DNA of 64,000 bases from Sycon ciliatum (taxonomy: Eukaryota > Porifera > Calcarea > Leucosolenida > Sycettidae): the NCBI RefSeq assembly GCF_964019385.1, contig NC_088643.1:42770440-42834439 (forward strand), given 5' to 3'. The position numbers were made by a program, and so were the translations under genes. How positions within the stretch are numbered: position 1 is the first letter of the stretch; each line of letters starts with the position of its first letter. Of the stretch, positions 42,902 to 54,560 are shown one piece after another. The notes beneath the pieces are model-generated. The model saw only the letters and a list, made by a program, of their open reading frames with translations, made no database searches and was not told the DNA's origin.

Positions 42902-44364
42902 TTACAGAACACGGAGCCCAAGAACACGCAGCCCGAAATACTAATAATTAAAAGAACGCCAGAAACCAAAGCTGAGAATGGGACATATCATTTTCTACCG
43001 TTCTGTAATTCAGCTTTTGTTAGACATGTACACGTGTTATAAAGTGCACACACCATGATCCAGTACAATAAGAGTCTAAGAATGTGCTATAACTCAGAAC
43101 GCAGCCATATTGCTAAAACGATGACTCAACTGCAGTTCTTTGTGCACAGATCATACTAAGAGTCCATCACACCTTTCCCTTGGGGTTGTGGACTCTTGGC
43201 TCATATTCCCATTGACATTCACGATCACGGCTTAAAGTTCGTTCCACTCAGACCTTTGCACTTCACTGAGAATTGAAACTTACTTCAAGCTGTCCTGAGA
43301 GTACATTACAACTTTCAGTTTGGCACGAATCTTGCAAGAGAAGTTCATGATGAATATAACATGATTGCAACCCCGAAGAACACGCCAATGCTGCATAAAC
43401 TAACTATAGGCTATTGACTAGGCCATTTTTCAAGGGACCAAAAATGACGTTGAAATTGCGGTCTGCAGACCCTGGTTAGAACTTTGTCATTTGAACGAAG
43501 ATGATGTGGGCTTCTATCTCAGGCCCCTCAAGAGTGAATACGGGTGCTGGTGTGTTTCTTTGCCATGTAATACGTCTCCTACTGGTGACGACAGACAATG
43601 CATTGGTTTTGTTTTGTTCCAAACGGTGGAGGCCACCACGACCCCATCAAGAACCGGACACCGATGAACGCTTCTGGAAGTGTTTCCACATCGGTGGAGA
43701 GTCAAAGGAAAGCATTGATATCTACATACTACCTTGCCCAAAAATTTGGCGAATTTTTCTTTGCCACTTGCCTGATTTTCACGAATATTTGACAGCTCCC
43801 CCAAGAACACTCCCAGCGACGTCGAGACAATGAGTAACGACCACTACAACTGACATCCATAAGGTCAAAGGCCCAATCAAGGTGTCCGGAAAGCAAAACT
43901 TCCGCAAACGAGCACTGATGGAGAGAAAATTGCAAACGACTCGAGACATCTAACATTTTCTTGACAATTTTTCAACGAAGATTTGAATATATTCAGCTCG
44001 GAAAAGTGGCTAATCTGCATAAAAAAGTACAACTTTTAGACGACTTTTTCGGTCTTGCAAGCTTGGCGCATGGACTGTTAACATGTTGTAGGACTCGACT
44101 AGTGCTACTACTACATCATAATCAGGGAGTAGTAAAATACTGTATTTTTCTACTCCCTGATCATAACTAATTACTTGTTTGTTGACTAATTTTGGTTACT
44201 TAGCCTTAGGTGGAGGACACTGTGTTCGGAAACAGTGACCTTACGACAACCATCCACGGTTGGCAGAGCCCCAGTCCGTTGTCTAATGCTATTACTAGTA
44301 CAGTCAGTATCGCCTATAGCGTTGGTGTTTGATTTAGTATTGAACTAGTATCGGGTCTGCTACT
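42902..44364. other. Non-coding stretch with dispersed repeat
   Basis: No exon is supported. Part of 43420-44075 shares short blocks with 37690-38120. A lone MITE end (CAGTCAGTATCGCC) lies at 44301. Confidence 0.3.
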
Positions 44365-44757
44365 ACCATGTACCATGTATACGCCCGTCGCAAGAGAAGC
44401 ATGCAAATCTGCAAATGCACTGGATGTGCACCCACAGATTTTCTCATAGCAACGATAGCGAACAAGATCTGAATGAGACAGATCAAGACTTGCGCCAGAT
44501 AACTGTCTAATCCACACAACTGGCGAAGCCATGTGAATCGACCACCAATGCACACCTGGTCTACACCACACGGAGTACATCGGTATAAAACGGCCAAGAC
44601 AGTTATCTATGCACACCCTACACTTGCTGGGGTAACCAGTATAGACAGCACGCTGCTTTGATAGAAGCAGACACTAGATGCACTGGTACTGTACCTTGAA
44701 GTGAAATTGGAGTTACTTTACCAACCAGCCTCGGCTACTGAGTACTGGGAACCCAGA
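44365..44757 (-). mobile_element. SINE-like repeat, copy 1
   Basis: About 390 bp shared with 49110-49500; the part to about 44580 is also shared with 59092-59297. On the minus strand the 5' region has a TAGCCGAGGCTGG box that resembles an A box, and GGTCGATTC further in resembles a B box. At the two other copies the minus-strand 3' side runs into (TG)n. A tRNA-type SINE with a TG tail is inferred. Confidence 0.45.
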
Positions 44758-44949
44758 GCCAACAGACATACCAACAACCACAGCCATGAAAGCTATTATA
44801 ATTTATAGTAACGACACACTGGATTGTGGAGCCGAAACTAGTCCAACTAAGTTACCATGGTTACTTCCAAAATTAATGCTTTGGCAAGAAGGTAGCGCTT
44901 CCGACAGGTTGGCAGGTCCGACAGGTCTGCTACTACTAGTACTACTACC

Positions 44950-45631
44950 AAGAGTACATAACCCCCAGTACATAACCCCCCAGAGTGTGCAACTCCACTA
45001 TGGGTGCTGTCCCGACAGAATTTCAAGTTGACGTCATTTTGATGATGCAATAGGGCTTGAAAGTGATGACGTCAAAAACGGCCTGGGAGTAGTAAATTGA
45101 CATCAGATTTCTATTTTGGATCCACTAAGGTGTGACTTTGCTATTGCCTCAGTATGTGGGTGCATAGCAACCCACTCATGTCGTATGCAGGTGCAACTTT
45201 TACTTCGCCACCAGTTGTCACCCCGCCCCCACTAGCCAAATCAGTCAGTTTCACTGGCAACATCACCTTGCTGTGAGTGAGACCGCTTGAAATGTGCTTG
45301 GATCCATACAAAAACTGGATCCAGGTGGATCCAGTTTTCGAATTTTTCAAATTGTTGCTATGCCATTGCTATGGAGTGACGTAGCACTTTCAAGCCCTAT
45401 GCGCACTGTACACGGATTATCAGACGAATCCGGAACCTGTGGTTGACCGAAGCCGATCGATCCTGTACAAATTATTGCAAAGAAAAACGTGTGATGCGTT
45501 GACACCCGTACACATGTTGTAAATCACTGCTGCAAGGAGCATTGCGTCATAAATAATGACGTCAACTTGAAATTCTGTCGGGACAACAGGGTATGTGGGA
45601 GTTGCACACTCTGGGGGGTTATGTACTCTTG
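44950..45631. mobile_element. Foldback MITE with CATAACCCCCC ends, copy 2
   Basis: The ends match 39585-39890 and continue inward as inverted blocks (GTCCCGACAGAATTTCAA, TTGACGTCA). The left end has a small tandem duplication of GTACATAACCCCC. A diverged partial copy is at about 56396-56490. The flanks are GTACTA repeats. Confidence 0.6.
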
Positions 45632-45882
45632 CTACTACTAGTACTAGTACTAGTACTAGTAGGAGCTGGAGAGTGGAGGATACCACCACTGCCCCAGTGC
45701 AGTGTGTGCTGGGGAAAGCCTAGGCCTAGGGCGGGGCCGGGGGGGAATTGCCGGATGCAGCACGTGCGCCATGGTATACGCACGGCTTAGTGAACCACAG
45801 ACACAGCTGCGGACTGACAGTCGTCATGTAGTACAACTAAAATGTAGATCTACGCAATCACTGCAGCAAACTGACTACAGTA

Positions 45883-45952
45883 CAGTAGTTCGTTGCAACT
45901 CTGTTATCAGATGGTTACACTGACTCCTGAGACTCAGTGTTGCAACGAACTG
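45883..45952. mobile_element. 70-bp hairpin MITE
   Basis: Arms CAGTAGTTCGTTGCAAC and the complement of CAGTTCGTTGCAACACTG, with TA on both sides (45881-45882, 45953-45954). Confidence 0.55.
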
Positions 45953-46046
45953 TAGTAGCCTTGCAAAGTCTGACATAATATGATAATACATATTATGATA
46001 ATATAAATAATAATAGACTTTTTGCGGGTTTTCCCCGGCCGAACAC

Positions 46047-46303
<257 letters not shown>

Positions 46304-46338
46304 CACACATCACACACATATCATGTACCACGTACATG

Positions 46339-47058
46339 TGTAGTGTCTGCCAACCTGTTCGTGTCTGAAGCACTTTGGACTTATACAGAAAGTGTAACAG
46401 GCTGACAGCACTAGCCGGAGGAACTTGCAAGCTCTGAGGCTTCACAACTCTTTACTCTCGAAATCAATTCCACAAAGAACTGAGAAGAATCAGCGGGTTA
46501 TATAGGCCAGGGAGAGAGAGCAGCTGGGAGTGAGGGCAAAAGAAAGCAGGAGGACAACGGGACTCGAAACAGTGTGGGAGGATGAATGGACCTAAGAGGC
46601 GAGCAAGGTTTATGCAACAGGAATGCAATCTAAAAGTATGGAGGAAACTAATGTGAATGGCAGGCAGGGTAAAGGGGGCATAAAGATTACTAGGAAGACA
46701 ACTGTTGGAAGATCTAAGGAAAAGGCATTTGAATGTGTGTGAGCTAGGGCTGATCAATAACATGGGTTCGGGGAAGAAAGCTGTTGGATGGGAAGGCATC
46801 TCGCAAGTGATCAAAAGGGGTCAGTGAGGGGGGACAGACTACACAGGAATCAATGTAATGCATATTTACAGCATGAATGCAACAGGTCAGGCCGTACCGG
46901 TCTGCAGGCAGGGTTGTCTAGTAGTCCTAACGTTACTTCAAAGTAAGTGGTTGCTGGGAGAAGCACTTAGCATGTACATGTGAACTACAGGTAGCTAGTA
47001 ATACCAGGAGGTTGTGTGATGACTGTTCAGTGATACTGATAGAGCTAGAGATACTACA
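46339..47058 (-). repeat. LTR of the short Ty3-type element (3' side)
   Basis: 720 bp, TG...CA, matches 48396-49109. Confidence 0.95.
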
Positions 47059-47449
47059 CTCGCCCCTCCTCCGTTGAGACACGTCCTCGTGTCTACGGGA
47101 CGGGTGTTCGTGAAAAGACAGACAAAGGTAAATTAAAATGTGTGAAGGATTTGCCTCTCTGTGAAGCTGGAAAATGTACATGTATGTGTTCGCGTCTCAA
47201 TACATGTATTGGACGGTACAAGGGACGTGTTCCATCGCGTCACTCTTATTGTGGACGGTAATACTTCTTGACTCTCGTCTCTCTGGGACGGTTCAACCGG
47301 AAAGGACTCGCTCACCATGTGGCGGTTTAATCATTGTTACTTGTACTGGTTATTGGAGTGCGTGCTTGCGGGATATACTGTATTTTGGGTCTGAAACTGA
47401 TTGCTTGGTCGGAACGGGGTAGACATGATCGGGATGGGTAACGAAAAGG

Positions 47450-48190
47450 CTAGGACACTTTGTGGTCAGACCGGGGAGAAAGCGGTTGTAGGGGAGTGTC
47501 AGTGGGACGGAATGTTGGGCGATCTAGAACTGTGTACTGCATGTATCTGGATGGACAGGAAGGTATATGGAGGGTTGTGAGTCCTAGGCTGTTGATCGAA
47601 TGGTGTGACGGGGACTGGGAGTGGGATTGTCTGTGGGATGGAGTGGCTGAAGGAACGTGGAGGGCCTTGTGTATAACGTGTAGTGTAGGCAACAAACTAA
47701 AGGTGAGAGATGTTAGCAGGGGAACAACTTTGGCAGCAGAACGAGTTAGTGATAGGGATATGGCAGCCAGGAGCATAAGAACAGAATGAAAACTACTGCT
47801 GGATGGGGGAGCTTGCACGATACGCGGCGTAGCTTGCACGATAGGGGTAGCATGTGTACTAGTAACAGTTGCATTTGACGGGGTTGATGATTGAGTAGGG
47901 ATAGAGCAAGAATGGTGACATACCTGGGTTGAAGGGAAGATGTGCCGTGTATCGCGACGACGATAGCAATACGCAATGGCATGGCCAATCCGCTTGCAGT
48001 ATCGGCAATATGGGCGAAGACGAAAGGGCCGACGTCGCTTGGGTCGTACATATACCGGTGGCTGTAGTCCAGGGACATACCGGAGGGCATGGGAACTCGC
48101 TGAAGAATGATGGTGATCCATTTTGCCGAAATGCGTACGTGACAGCGTCGATCTGCTGTATGGATGGACTGACGAACCGGGATTCTGCAT
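47450..48190 (-). CDS. gag-like frame with zinc knuckle (LTR-element fossil)
   Basis: The minus-strand frame is basic (RPKRRRPFRLR) followed by CRYCKRIGHAIAYC, a CCHC knuckle typical of gag. The remainder is Ser/Thr/Pro-rich. No protease, reverse transcriptase or integrase is seen. It is a part of the LTR element, not a host gene. Confidence 0.6.
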   Translation of the reverse strand: MQNPGSSVHPYSRSTLSRTHFGKMDHHHSSASSHALRYVPGLQPPVYVRPKRRRPFRLRPYCRYCKRIGHAIAYCYRRRDTRHIFPSTQVCHHSCSIPTQSSTPSNATVTSTHATPIVQATPRIVQAPPSSSSFHSVLMLLAAISLSLTRSAAKVVPLLTSLTFSLLPTLHVIHKALHVPSATPSHRQSHSQSPSHHSINSLGLTTLHIPSCPSRYMQYTVLDRPTFRPTDTPLQPLSPRSDHKVS

Positions 48191-48395
48191 CGTTCTCAGG
48201 TCGTCATGGGTTCAGAAACGAGGAGCAGCCGGGGCAGGAGCAGCAGGGGCAGCCTGAGCGGGTTGTTGTTGTTGCTGAGCCATACTAATGATACTCGAGA
48301 ACTACGTAATGGATGAGAGGTCAGGAAACAAAGGAAAGGACGGGGACTACGAATTATAACAAAGCACGTAAGGTACGAATCACTTCTGACACCAA

Positions 48396-49109
48396 TGTAG
48401 TGTCTGCCAACCTGTTCGTGTCTGAAGCACTTTGGACTTATACAGAAAGTGTAACAGGCTGACAGCACTAGCCGGAGGAACTTGCAAGCTCTGAGGCTTC
48501 ACAACTCTTTACTCTCGAAATCAATTCCACAAAGAACTGAGAAGAATCAGCGGGTTATATAGGCCAGGGAGAGAGAGCAGCTGGGAGTGAGGGCAAAAGA
48601 AAGCAGGAGGACAACGGGACTCGAAACAGTGTGGGAGGATGAATGGACCTAAGAGGCGAGCAAGGTTTATGCAACAGGAATGCAATCTAAAAGTATGGAG
48701 GAAACTAATGTGAATGGCAGGCAGGGTAAAGGGGGCATAAAGATTACTAGGAAGACAACTGTTGGAAGATCTAAGGAAAAGGCATTTGAATGTGTGTGAG
48801 CTAGGGCTGATCAATAACATGGGTTCGGGGAAGAAAGCTGTTGGATGGGAAGGCATCTCGCAAGTGATCAAAAGGGGTCAGTGAGGGGGGACAGACTACA
48901 CAGGAATCAATGTAATGCATATTTACAGCATGAATGCAACAGGTCAGGCCGTACCGGTCTGCAGGCAGGGTTGTCTAGTAGTCCTACTTCAAAGTAAGTG
49001 GTTGCTGGGAGAAGCACTTAGCATGTACATGTGAACTACAGGTAGCTAGTAATACCAGGAGGTTGTGTGATGACTGTTCAGTGATACTGATAGAGCTAGA
49101 GATACTACA
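48396..49109 (-). repeat. LTR of the short Ty3-type element (5' side)
   Basis: 714 bp, partner of 46339-47058. Confidence 0.95.
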
Positions 49110-49500
49110 CATGTATACGCCCGTCGCAAGAGAAGCACGCAAATCTGCAAATGCACTGGATGTGCACCCACAGATTTTCTCTTTAGCAACGATAGCGGAT
49201 CTGATTGAAACAGATCAAGAGAAGCGCAAGATAACTGTCTAATCCACACAACTGGCGAAGCCATGTGAATCGCCCCCCCCCCCCCCCCCCCAATGCACAC
49301 CTGGTCTACACCACACGGAGTACATAGGGACGGCCAAGACACACCTATGCACACCCTACACTCGCTGGGGTAACCAGTATTGACAGCACGCTGCTTTGGT
49401 AAAAGCAGACACTAGAGTCTAGATGCACTGGTACCTTGAAATGAAATTGGAGTCATTTTATCAACCAGCCTCGGCAACTGGGTACTGGTTATTACTAAGT
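49110..49500 (-). mobile_element. SINE-like repeat, copy 2 (right part; split by the LTR element)
   Basis: Continues the SINE-like sequence whose TG-tail side lies at about 46301-46338, left of the LTR element. It contains a C run at 49273-49290 not present in the other copies. Confidence 0.5.
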
Positions 49501-49544
49501 TTTAGCTCTGGCAGTGACGCCATGGTTCTAGCCAGGTCAAAATA

Positions 49545-50449
49545 CAGGTAGACTCCCTCTAATTCGAATACGGTATAATTCGAACATTCCGTGTAATTCG
49601 AACTTTTTCGTCGTACCGATCTTCTGCATGCAAGTCACTTCAAGTCAAAATCGAATGCATAATTCGAAGTACGAAAAGTGCGCCGGTTGGATAATTCGAA
49701 CCCAGTTTTCGTACAGAAGAGCTGTTTACAGTACATTGGCTATGTCCTTTGAACGCTTATTTCGAAGTGAGATTGATTGCTATCCTTGTAATTCGAAGTT
49801 CATTCTTTTCTCCTTCTCTAGCCAAGAGTAGCTAAAAAATCGATCGATGGTCCGCTGCAGGATCGACTATAGCGTTCAAGAAACCCACCTTCTCTCGAAA
49901 TTTATTTCAAGCCCGTGCGAGGCAAATTGCAAAGGTTTGATTGAAGACAATGTCTTCCAGGTGGCTGACTCTCTTCGCGGATCTCGATGGCCTTTCTTGC
50001 CGCGCCAGCTCGTGCGCGGAGATGTTGGCGCACAAAAACACTATTGTCGTAAATATTGTCTATGCCTATGCTCCATTTCCGTTCTTCAGAACGACGTGCT
50101 GCTGTCCGACGGCCCTTCATGACGCGGATTAGGCAGCGCAGTTCTTTTCCGTTGAAATTGTTTCAGGAAAGCTGCAGTGACTGACAACTTCTTCACTAGA
50201 AAATGAAGATGATTTTTGTGTCGACCCAGTGCCAGTGGTTTGATGATCCATTGTACACGACCGGTACCCGTCCTTGCACCTATGTTTCGTTGATGCAAAT
50301 AAAAATGTGCAAAAAATATTCAGCATGCGATTTCAAGCATTTTGACATACATATCAGTGCATGGGGCTGCATTTGGATAATTAGAAGTTCTGGATAATTC
50401 GAAGTTAGGGCCTGGCAATTTGAGGTTCGAATTAAAGGGAGTCTACCTG
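49545..50449. mobile_element. TA-flanked Tigger/pogo-like MITE rich in AATTCGAA
   Basis: Ends are CAGGTAGACTCCCTCTAATT and the complement of CAGGTAGACTCCCTTTAATT, flanked by TA (49543-49544, 50450-50451). AATTCGAA or GATAATTCGAA recurs many times near both ends. The interior has no recognisable transposase. A smaller relative is at 57133-57587. Confidence 0.7.
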
Positions 50450-50451
50450 TA

Positions 50452-51328
50452 GTACAAGTCATGTAGTAGGGCGGGCAGGGGAATCACCCCGGCCTGGCAT
50501 ACAACCATTTTTTTTCATCTTCCAAAATTGTCTTTCCATGCCAAATGCAAAGTACGGGAAAAATTTGCGGCACCAGTATGTAAAAAACATGCGAGTACGA
50601 GTAGGGACATGTAGCATAAGTTCCCCTGGGTGGGTGCATAGTAGACATATGGCTGTGTTACATGTTACCCAATGCTATAGACAGCAAGCTGTTTCGGCCA
50701 TAAAGGCCTCATCAGTACAGCTACGAGCTTTTTAAGTAAGCCGAGTTACCGGTCATGGCGGAAAAGGTGGCACCACAGACATTAAAAGGTAACTCGTTGC
50801 TCTAGCGCCAGAGTGCTCAAACCACGAAAAGTAGCGAACGATGCGTCATGCAGCAGCACTAGCGCAGCCTACCGAGAGTGCTCAACAGGACGAATGTAGA
50901 GGAGCGTACAATGTGTGATGTTGCTCTATCACCTTGTATGACACAATGTACGCTGGGGTACGAAAGGGGAAGCTGGTCAAATATAAAATAACTTTTTTAA
51001 ATAAGTCACTAAAAAATATGATCAGTATCATGACACACAGAGAGTAACCTCAACAACAGCGGTCAAAGTACTCGATGCAAGTGCTGAGTAGCCGGCACTG
51101 CAAAGTCTTTACCGTACATCCATATGTGTAATAATTTGATTGCGATATAAATATTTGCCCTAAATATCCACCCAATAAAATGATGAAAGTAGTCTTGTTG
51201 TAGAATGTAGTGGAGGTGTTTGCTAGTACAGAAATTGATCACTTGTATCTCAATTCAATAGAAAATCAACCTTGGAAAACAGCGGTGCTGCTTTCACCAG
51301 GAAACATATGCATTCACCATGTCCATGG
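50452..51328. other. Non-coding stretch downstream of the glycosyltransferase-like gene
   Basis: No exon is supported. A GTTTCGGCCATAAAGGCCTC palindrome lies at about 50691-50710. The 3' untranslated region of the 51329-52369 gene should be at the right edge. Confidence 0.3.
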
Positions 51329-52369
51329 TCACCTGCAAACCAAATCTGACAATGGCTTTTTGTTCTGGTGGAACTGACTCCTAGCATTTGCTAGCCAGTG
51401 CCCTGCGGCAGTTCGTTGAGTCAAAGAGCTCAGCTTTACTGGGTGAACATACTCAATTGTACTGTTCCATGCACGCTCCACTTCAAGGAAACGTGCAGTG
51501 GCATTGAATCCCCAGGAGTAGAAACATTTGGCAAAGCTGATGCTTTCCCTTCCCGGTGATAGCAACAGAAATGTGCTCGGGATGGCAAACTCAAAGAAAA
51601 CAGAACGGAATATATCTGCTAACAACATGAACTCCGACACATAATGAGCCGGAATATACCCAGCGTCCGATGCACCTTTCATCAGGCAGCCCGTGTTGCC
51701 GAATGCATCTGATATTCTACTTTTAAACTTCGCCGGCAAATGCATTACGGCATTCACGGCAGCCGAGTAGCCGCTCTGCTGCTCCCATTGCCAGTGCTGT
51801 CTGCATAAATCACGCTCTACATTGCTTGTGCAGAAGCATACTTCATCAGGCCCGGCCAACCACAGTTTGGACATATTGAGCTGGGTTAGCGTGAAGGGAT
51901 AGTTGAGCAGCACATCATCCCCAATCCACATGTACCCGTCATAGCTGGGGTACCGGCGCATGGCATCCGCCACAACGCGGTGCTGGAAGAAGCCCTCGCG
52001 TACGTCTATCTTCGCCACGTTCCACTTGGCATCAGCCTTGTCCGCATAGAATAAAATCTTGGAAAACACGTCGCCATAGAGCAGCCGCAACACAGGCACG
52101 TTCTTGGAAAACGGGAAATTGAAAATCACAATTAGCAACAGTTTCTTGCACGTTCTAGCACCGTTCACTCCAGTCATTGTAGCTGTGTGGTCAGCACCTG
52201 ATATCGACTTGCTAAAGGCAACAAAGTGCTCAGCGCTTGGGCCATCAAGACTATGCATTCTGCTCTCAATAATGATCCACAAGCACACAAACGCACTCGC
52301 TAGAATAATGGCCAGAAGTCTACATCTAAGGGATGTCACGTCCAGGTGCTTAGCACACCGCATGCTCAC
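51329..52369 (-). CDS. Intronless type II membrane glycosyltransferase-like protein
   Basis: 346 codons, complete and uninterrupted. A short basic start is followed by one membrane segment (about residues 18-34, LLAIILASAFVCLWIII), the layout of a Golgi type II enzyme. The lumenal part opens with a hydrophobic strand (KKLLLIVIFNFPFS), then KILFYADKADAKW, and YDGYMWIGDDVLLNYPF with an Asp-Asp pair at 151-152, resembling the metal/nucleotide-sugar motif of glycosyltransferases. Several cysteines follow (CFCTSNVERDLC). The overall pattern recalls the STELLO/DUF288-type family, but that is a tentative match; donor and acceptor are unknown. There are in-frame ATGs at residues 1 and 3, and the choice does not affect the membrane anchor. 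Its lack of introns contrasts with its neighbours and could mean a retrocopy. Confidence 0.65.
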   Translation of the reverse strand: MSMRCAKHLDVTSLRCRLLAIILASAFVCLWIIIESRMHSLDGPSAEHFVAFSKSISGADHTATMTGVNGARTCKKLLLIVIFNFPFSKNVPVLRLLYGDVFSKILFYADKADAKWNVAKIDVREGFFQHRVVADAMRRYPSYDGYMWIGDDVLLNYPFTLTQLNMSKLWLAGPDEVCFCTSNVERDLCRQHWQWEQQSGYSAAVNAVMHLPAKFKSRISDAFGNTGCLMKGASDAGYIPAHYVSEFMLLADIFRSVFFEFAIPSTFLLLSPGRESISFAKCFYSWGFNATARFLEVERAWNSTIEYVHPVKLSSLTQRTAAGHWLANARSQFHQNKKPLSDLVCR

Positions 52370-52849
52370 GCTCAGAGCTGGGCAGTTGGCTTGGATTCGC
52401 AGGGGATTCAGAAGGCTTGCTGCCCAGTCGCTGGCGTCTTCTCTTCACCTCGTGCGGCGCGGTGGAGTCGATAGCTCGTAGTTCATTTCAATGGCCGAGA
52501 CTGATGACTATGCTGCGTATGCATATGACCCCCACTGGCACTCACTCCAACTGCAACAGATTGCTAATAATTGTACGATTCAGAATATCAAACCTCACCT
52601 CCTTTCAAGTTTCACCTCACAATCACAACACGAGCCTGGTCGTGCATAGTATAATAAATTACTGTGTCTAGCTCGGGGAGTCAGAGCTTCACAACACTGA
52701 CTCACACTCACAGTCACACTCACAGTCACACAGCTGCTAGCGCGCTGCGTTACATGTCACAAGCACAAGGCCGAACAGTTGCAGTAACTCTGATCTGAGT
52801 TTGACTAGAATCGATCATCGGACGAAAAACCTTTACACACAATCTACAA

Positions 52850-52959
52850 ACTGAAATCCGACCCCCTGAGCGGTGCGCTCACATCGTAACACTACGAAAT
52901 AGAGGCCGCTAGAAAGTAAACGCACCGCCCAGGGGGTCGGATTTCAGTTGCCAGCACTG
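52850..52959. mobile_element. Hairpin micro-MITE, copy 2
   Basis: Arms ACTGAAATCCGACCCCCTG and complement around an unrelated 60-bp loop. The right end is AGTTGCCAGCACTG. Confidence 0.55.
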
Positions 52960-53042
52960 TAGATCTATAAAATCATTATGATTGTTATGCTATACCCAGC
53001 GTTCTTCGGACCCGACATACATCGACACTGCAGTCGATCCTA

Positions 53043-53136
53043 CAGTGGTGGCTACTGAAATCCGAGCCCCCCCCCTCCCCTAGCGTCTCGCACGTTAGCG
53101 CACCGCTAGGGGGTCGGATTTCAGTTGCCAGTACTG
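53043..53136. mobile_element. Hairpin micro-MITE, copy 3
   Basis: Arms CAGTGGTGGCTACTGAAATC and the complement of CAGTACTGGCAACTGAAATC, with a C run in the left arm. Confidence 0.55.
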
Positions 53137-53154
53137 TCCTTGTACAGTCGTGTA

Positions 53155-53233
53155 CAGTGCTGGCAACTGAAATCCGACCCACTTGGCGGCGCGCCGCGCC
53201 GCCAAGTGGGTCGGATTTCAGTTGCAAGCACTG
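53155..53233. mobile_element. Hairpin micro-MITE, copy 4
   Basis: A 79-bp palindrome, almost perfect, starting CAGTGCTGGCAACTGAAATC with a GGCGGCGCGCCGCGCC centre. TA flanks both ends (53153-53154, 53234-53235). Confidence 0.7.
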
Positions 53234-53235
53234 TA

Positions 53236-54237
53236 TGCATCACTACACAACTCGCCTGTTCTGACTCTTCTCTGACTGATGAAGTCTGAGCCTGACTCTG
53301 CATCTGACGAGTCTGTAGACCTGGTACAGAATGGTAGACCTACTGTGCATCAGAGCGCGGCGTAAATATTCTGACATCAGGTTTGATTTCTCTGGCCAGA
53401 ACTCATTACCATGAGTCGGTGTAGATCTACCGTGTAAAATCTACATCATGTAGATCTACCAGTACCAGATGTACTCCCTGGTTCCAACTGTCCCGCGCAA
53501 AGGCAGTAGTCGTGATGTGTTAGTTGCATCATACCACTTATCTTACCAAGCCAGGGGATAATTTTCTTTGAGTCCGTTTGTCCGTCATCATTAATTTTTT
53601 TAAATAAAGCCAATGGTAAACCATGGTAAACAGTTGCACGGCGTACTTGCTAGAATTTGTAGAAACAGTTTATTAGTGGTCGACTGAAATCTCTCCTTCA
53701 TTTTAGTGTTCCTTGGTCCCGCTCGCTGGATGTTTTCTGCTCTCCCTAAACACGACAGGTGAGATTGATGATAACTAATTGCAAACTTCTCAAAAATGTC
53801 AGTAACAACACTGACCAGTGACTGTGTAGGTGTGTCTGTCTTAGCTTGGGAAATACCGCCAACTATGCGAGTGTGTGCGTGTGTGTGCGGTGTGCCAGTT
53901 CTGCGGCATGTTGTTTTGATACCAGTGATCACCTTCGCTAGCTTGTGCTCATGCATTTGCGGAGCGGCTAGTCGGGTTAGTTTGAAGCGGAGGCACTCTT
54001 CTATTTACATGTACTCCGTACTCGCGTACCGCGTTGTGTCGGATAGCTAGTTGCCATACCAATTATAATTATTATATTGGCTTAATATTAACCCTCTCAC
54101 AGCATGGGCTAGGATGAGGGGAGAGCCATCAACACGCGTAGTCAGCCAAGCGTTTTTCACCCAAACTCGGACCGTGAGTCCGTGACCTTTCCCAGATGGC
54201 CAATAAAAGTAATGGTCCATTTTTCTTCTTGTGGTAG
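53236..54237. other. Non-coding stretch, weak frame only
   Basis: A minus-strand frame at 53600-53956 has partly protein-like sequence (SVVTDIFEKFAIS) but no clear splice sites. Nothing else is supported. Confidence 0.25.
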
Positions 54238-54493
54238 GGTGATGTGAATGTATTCGACTTTACTGGTGCCATTCAGTCACGCACACGCAAAGTATACAAT
54301 ATTTGGGTTTTCTGGACATTTCTGTCGAAATCGGAATGGTTCTTTATCCTGATCGAATTGGCTTTCGGGCAGTGTCCAATAAATCGGACAATTCTGCAGC
54401 ACTGGGCTATGCTACATCGCGTGACGAGCATAAACGATGCACCTTCTGCAGCCTCATGTATGGCTCCTGGCGTAGGCAGTACACTACAGGAGA
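54238..54493 (+). pseudogene. Exon-like remnant with frame break
   Basis: An acceptor (TCTTCTTGTGGTAG) and a donor (GAGA then GTGAGT) bound the segment. The first part codes in one frame (GDVNVFDFTGAIQSR) and the second in another (DISVEIGMVLYPDRIGFR, then TSRDEHKRCTFCSLMYGSW), with the shift near 54300. Both halves have good coding composition and read as one globular domain. Either a single indel has broken a host exon, or the assembly has an error. No family is recognised and no partner exon is seen. Confidence 0.4.
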
Positions 54494-54560
54494 GTGAGTA
54501 GATGCAGTCAGAGCAGAAGGAAAAAGCTATGGCCAGGAGGTGACTGTCTCTCCCATGCTA

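Larger units (their letters stand above)
46339..49109 (-). mobile_element. Short Ty3-type LTR retrotransposon, non-autonomous
   Basis: LTRs at 46339-47058 (720 bp) and 48396-49109 (714 bp) run TGTAGTGTCT to GATACTACA. They are near-identical apart from one 6-bp length difference. CATG is duplicated at 46335-46338 and 49110-49113. Read on the minus strand, TTGGTGTCAGAAGTG follows the 5' LTR as a primer-binding-type site, and GGAGGAGGGGCGAG precedes the 3' LTR as a purine tract. The 1.3-kb interior has a small gag-like part with a zinc knuckle and no pol. It is a non-autonomous element of recent age, inserted in a SINE-like repeat. Confidence 0.85.

Noticed and set aside
47450-47789. Plus-strand frame inside the short LTR element
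   Set aside because: Antisense shadow of the gag-like part.
53600-53956. Minus-strand frame with SVVTDIFEKFAIS
   Set aside because: Partly CA-derived sequence and no splice support.
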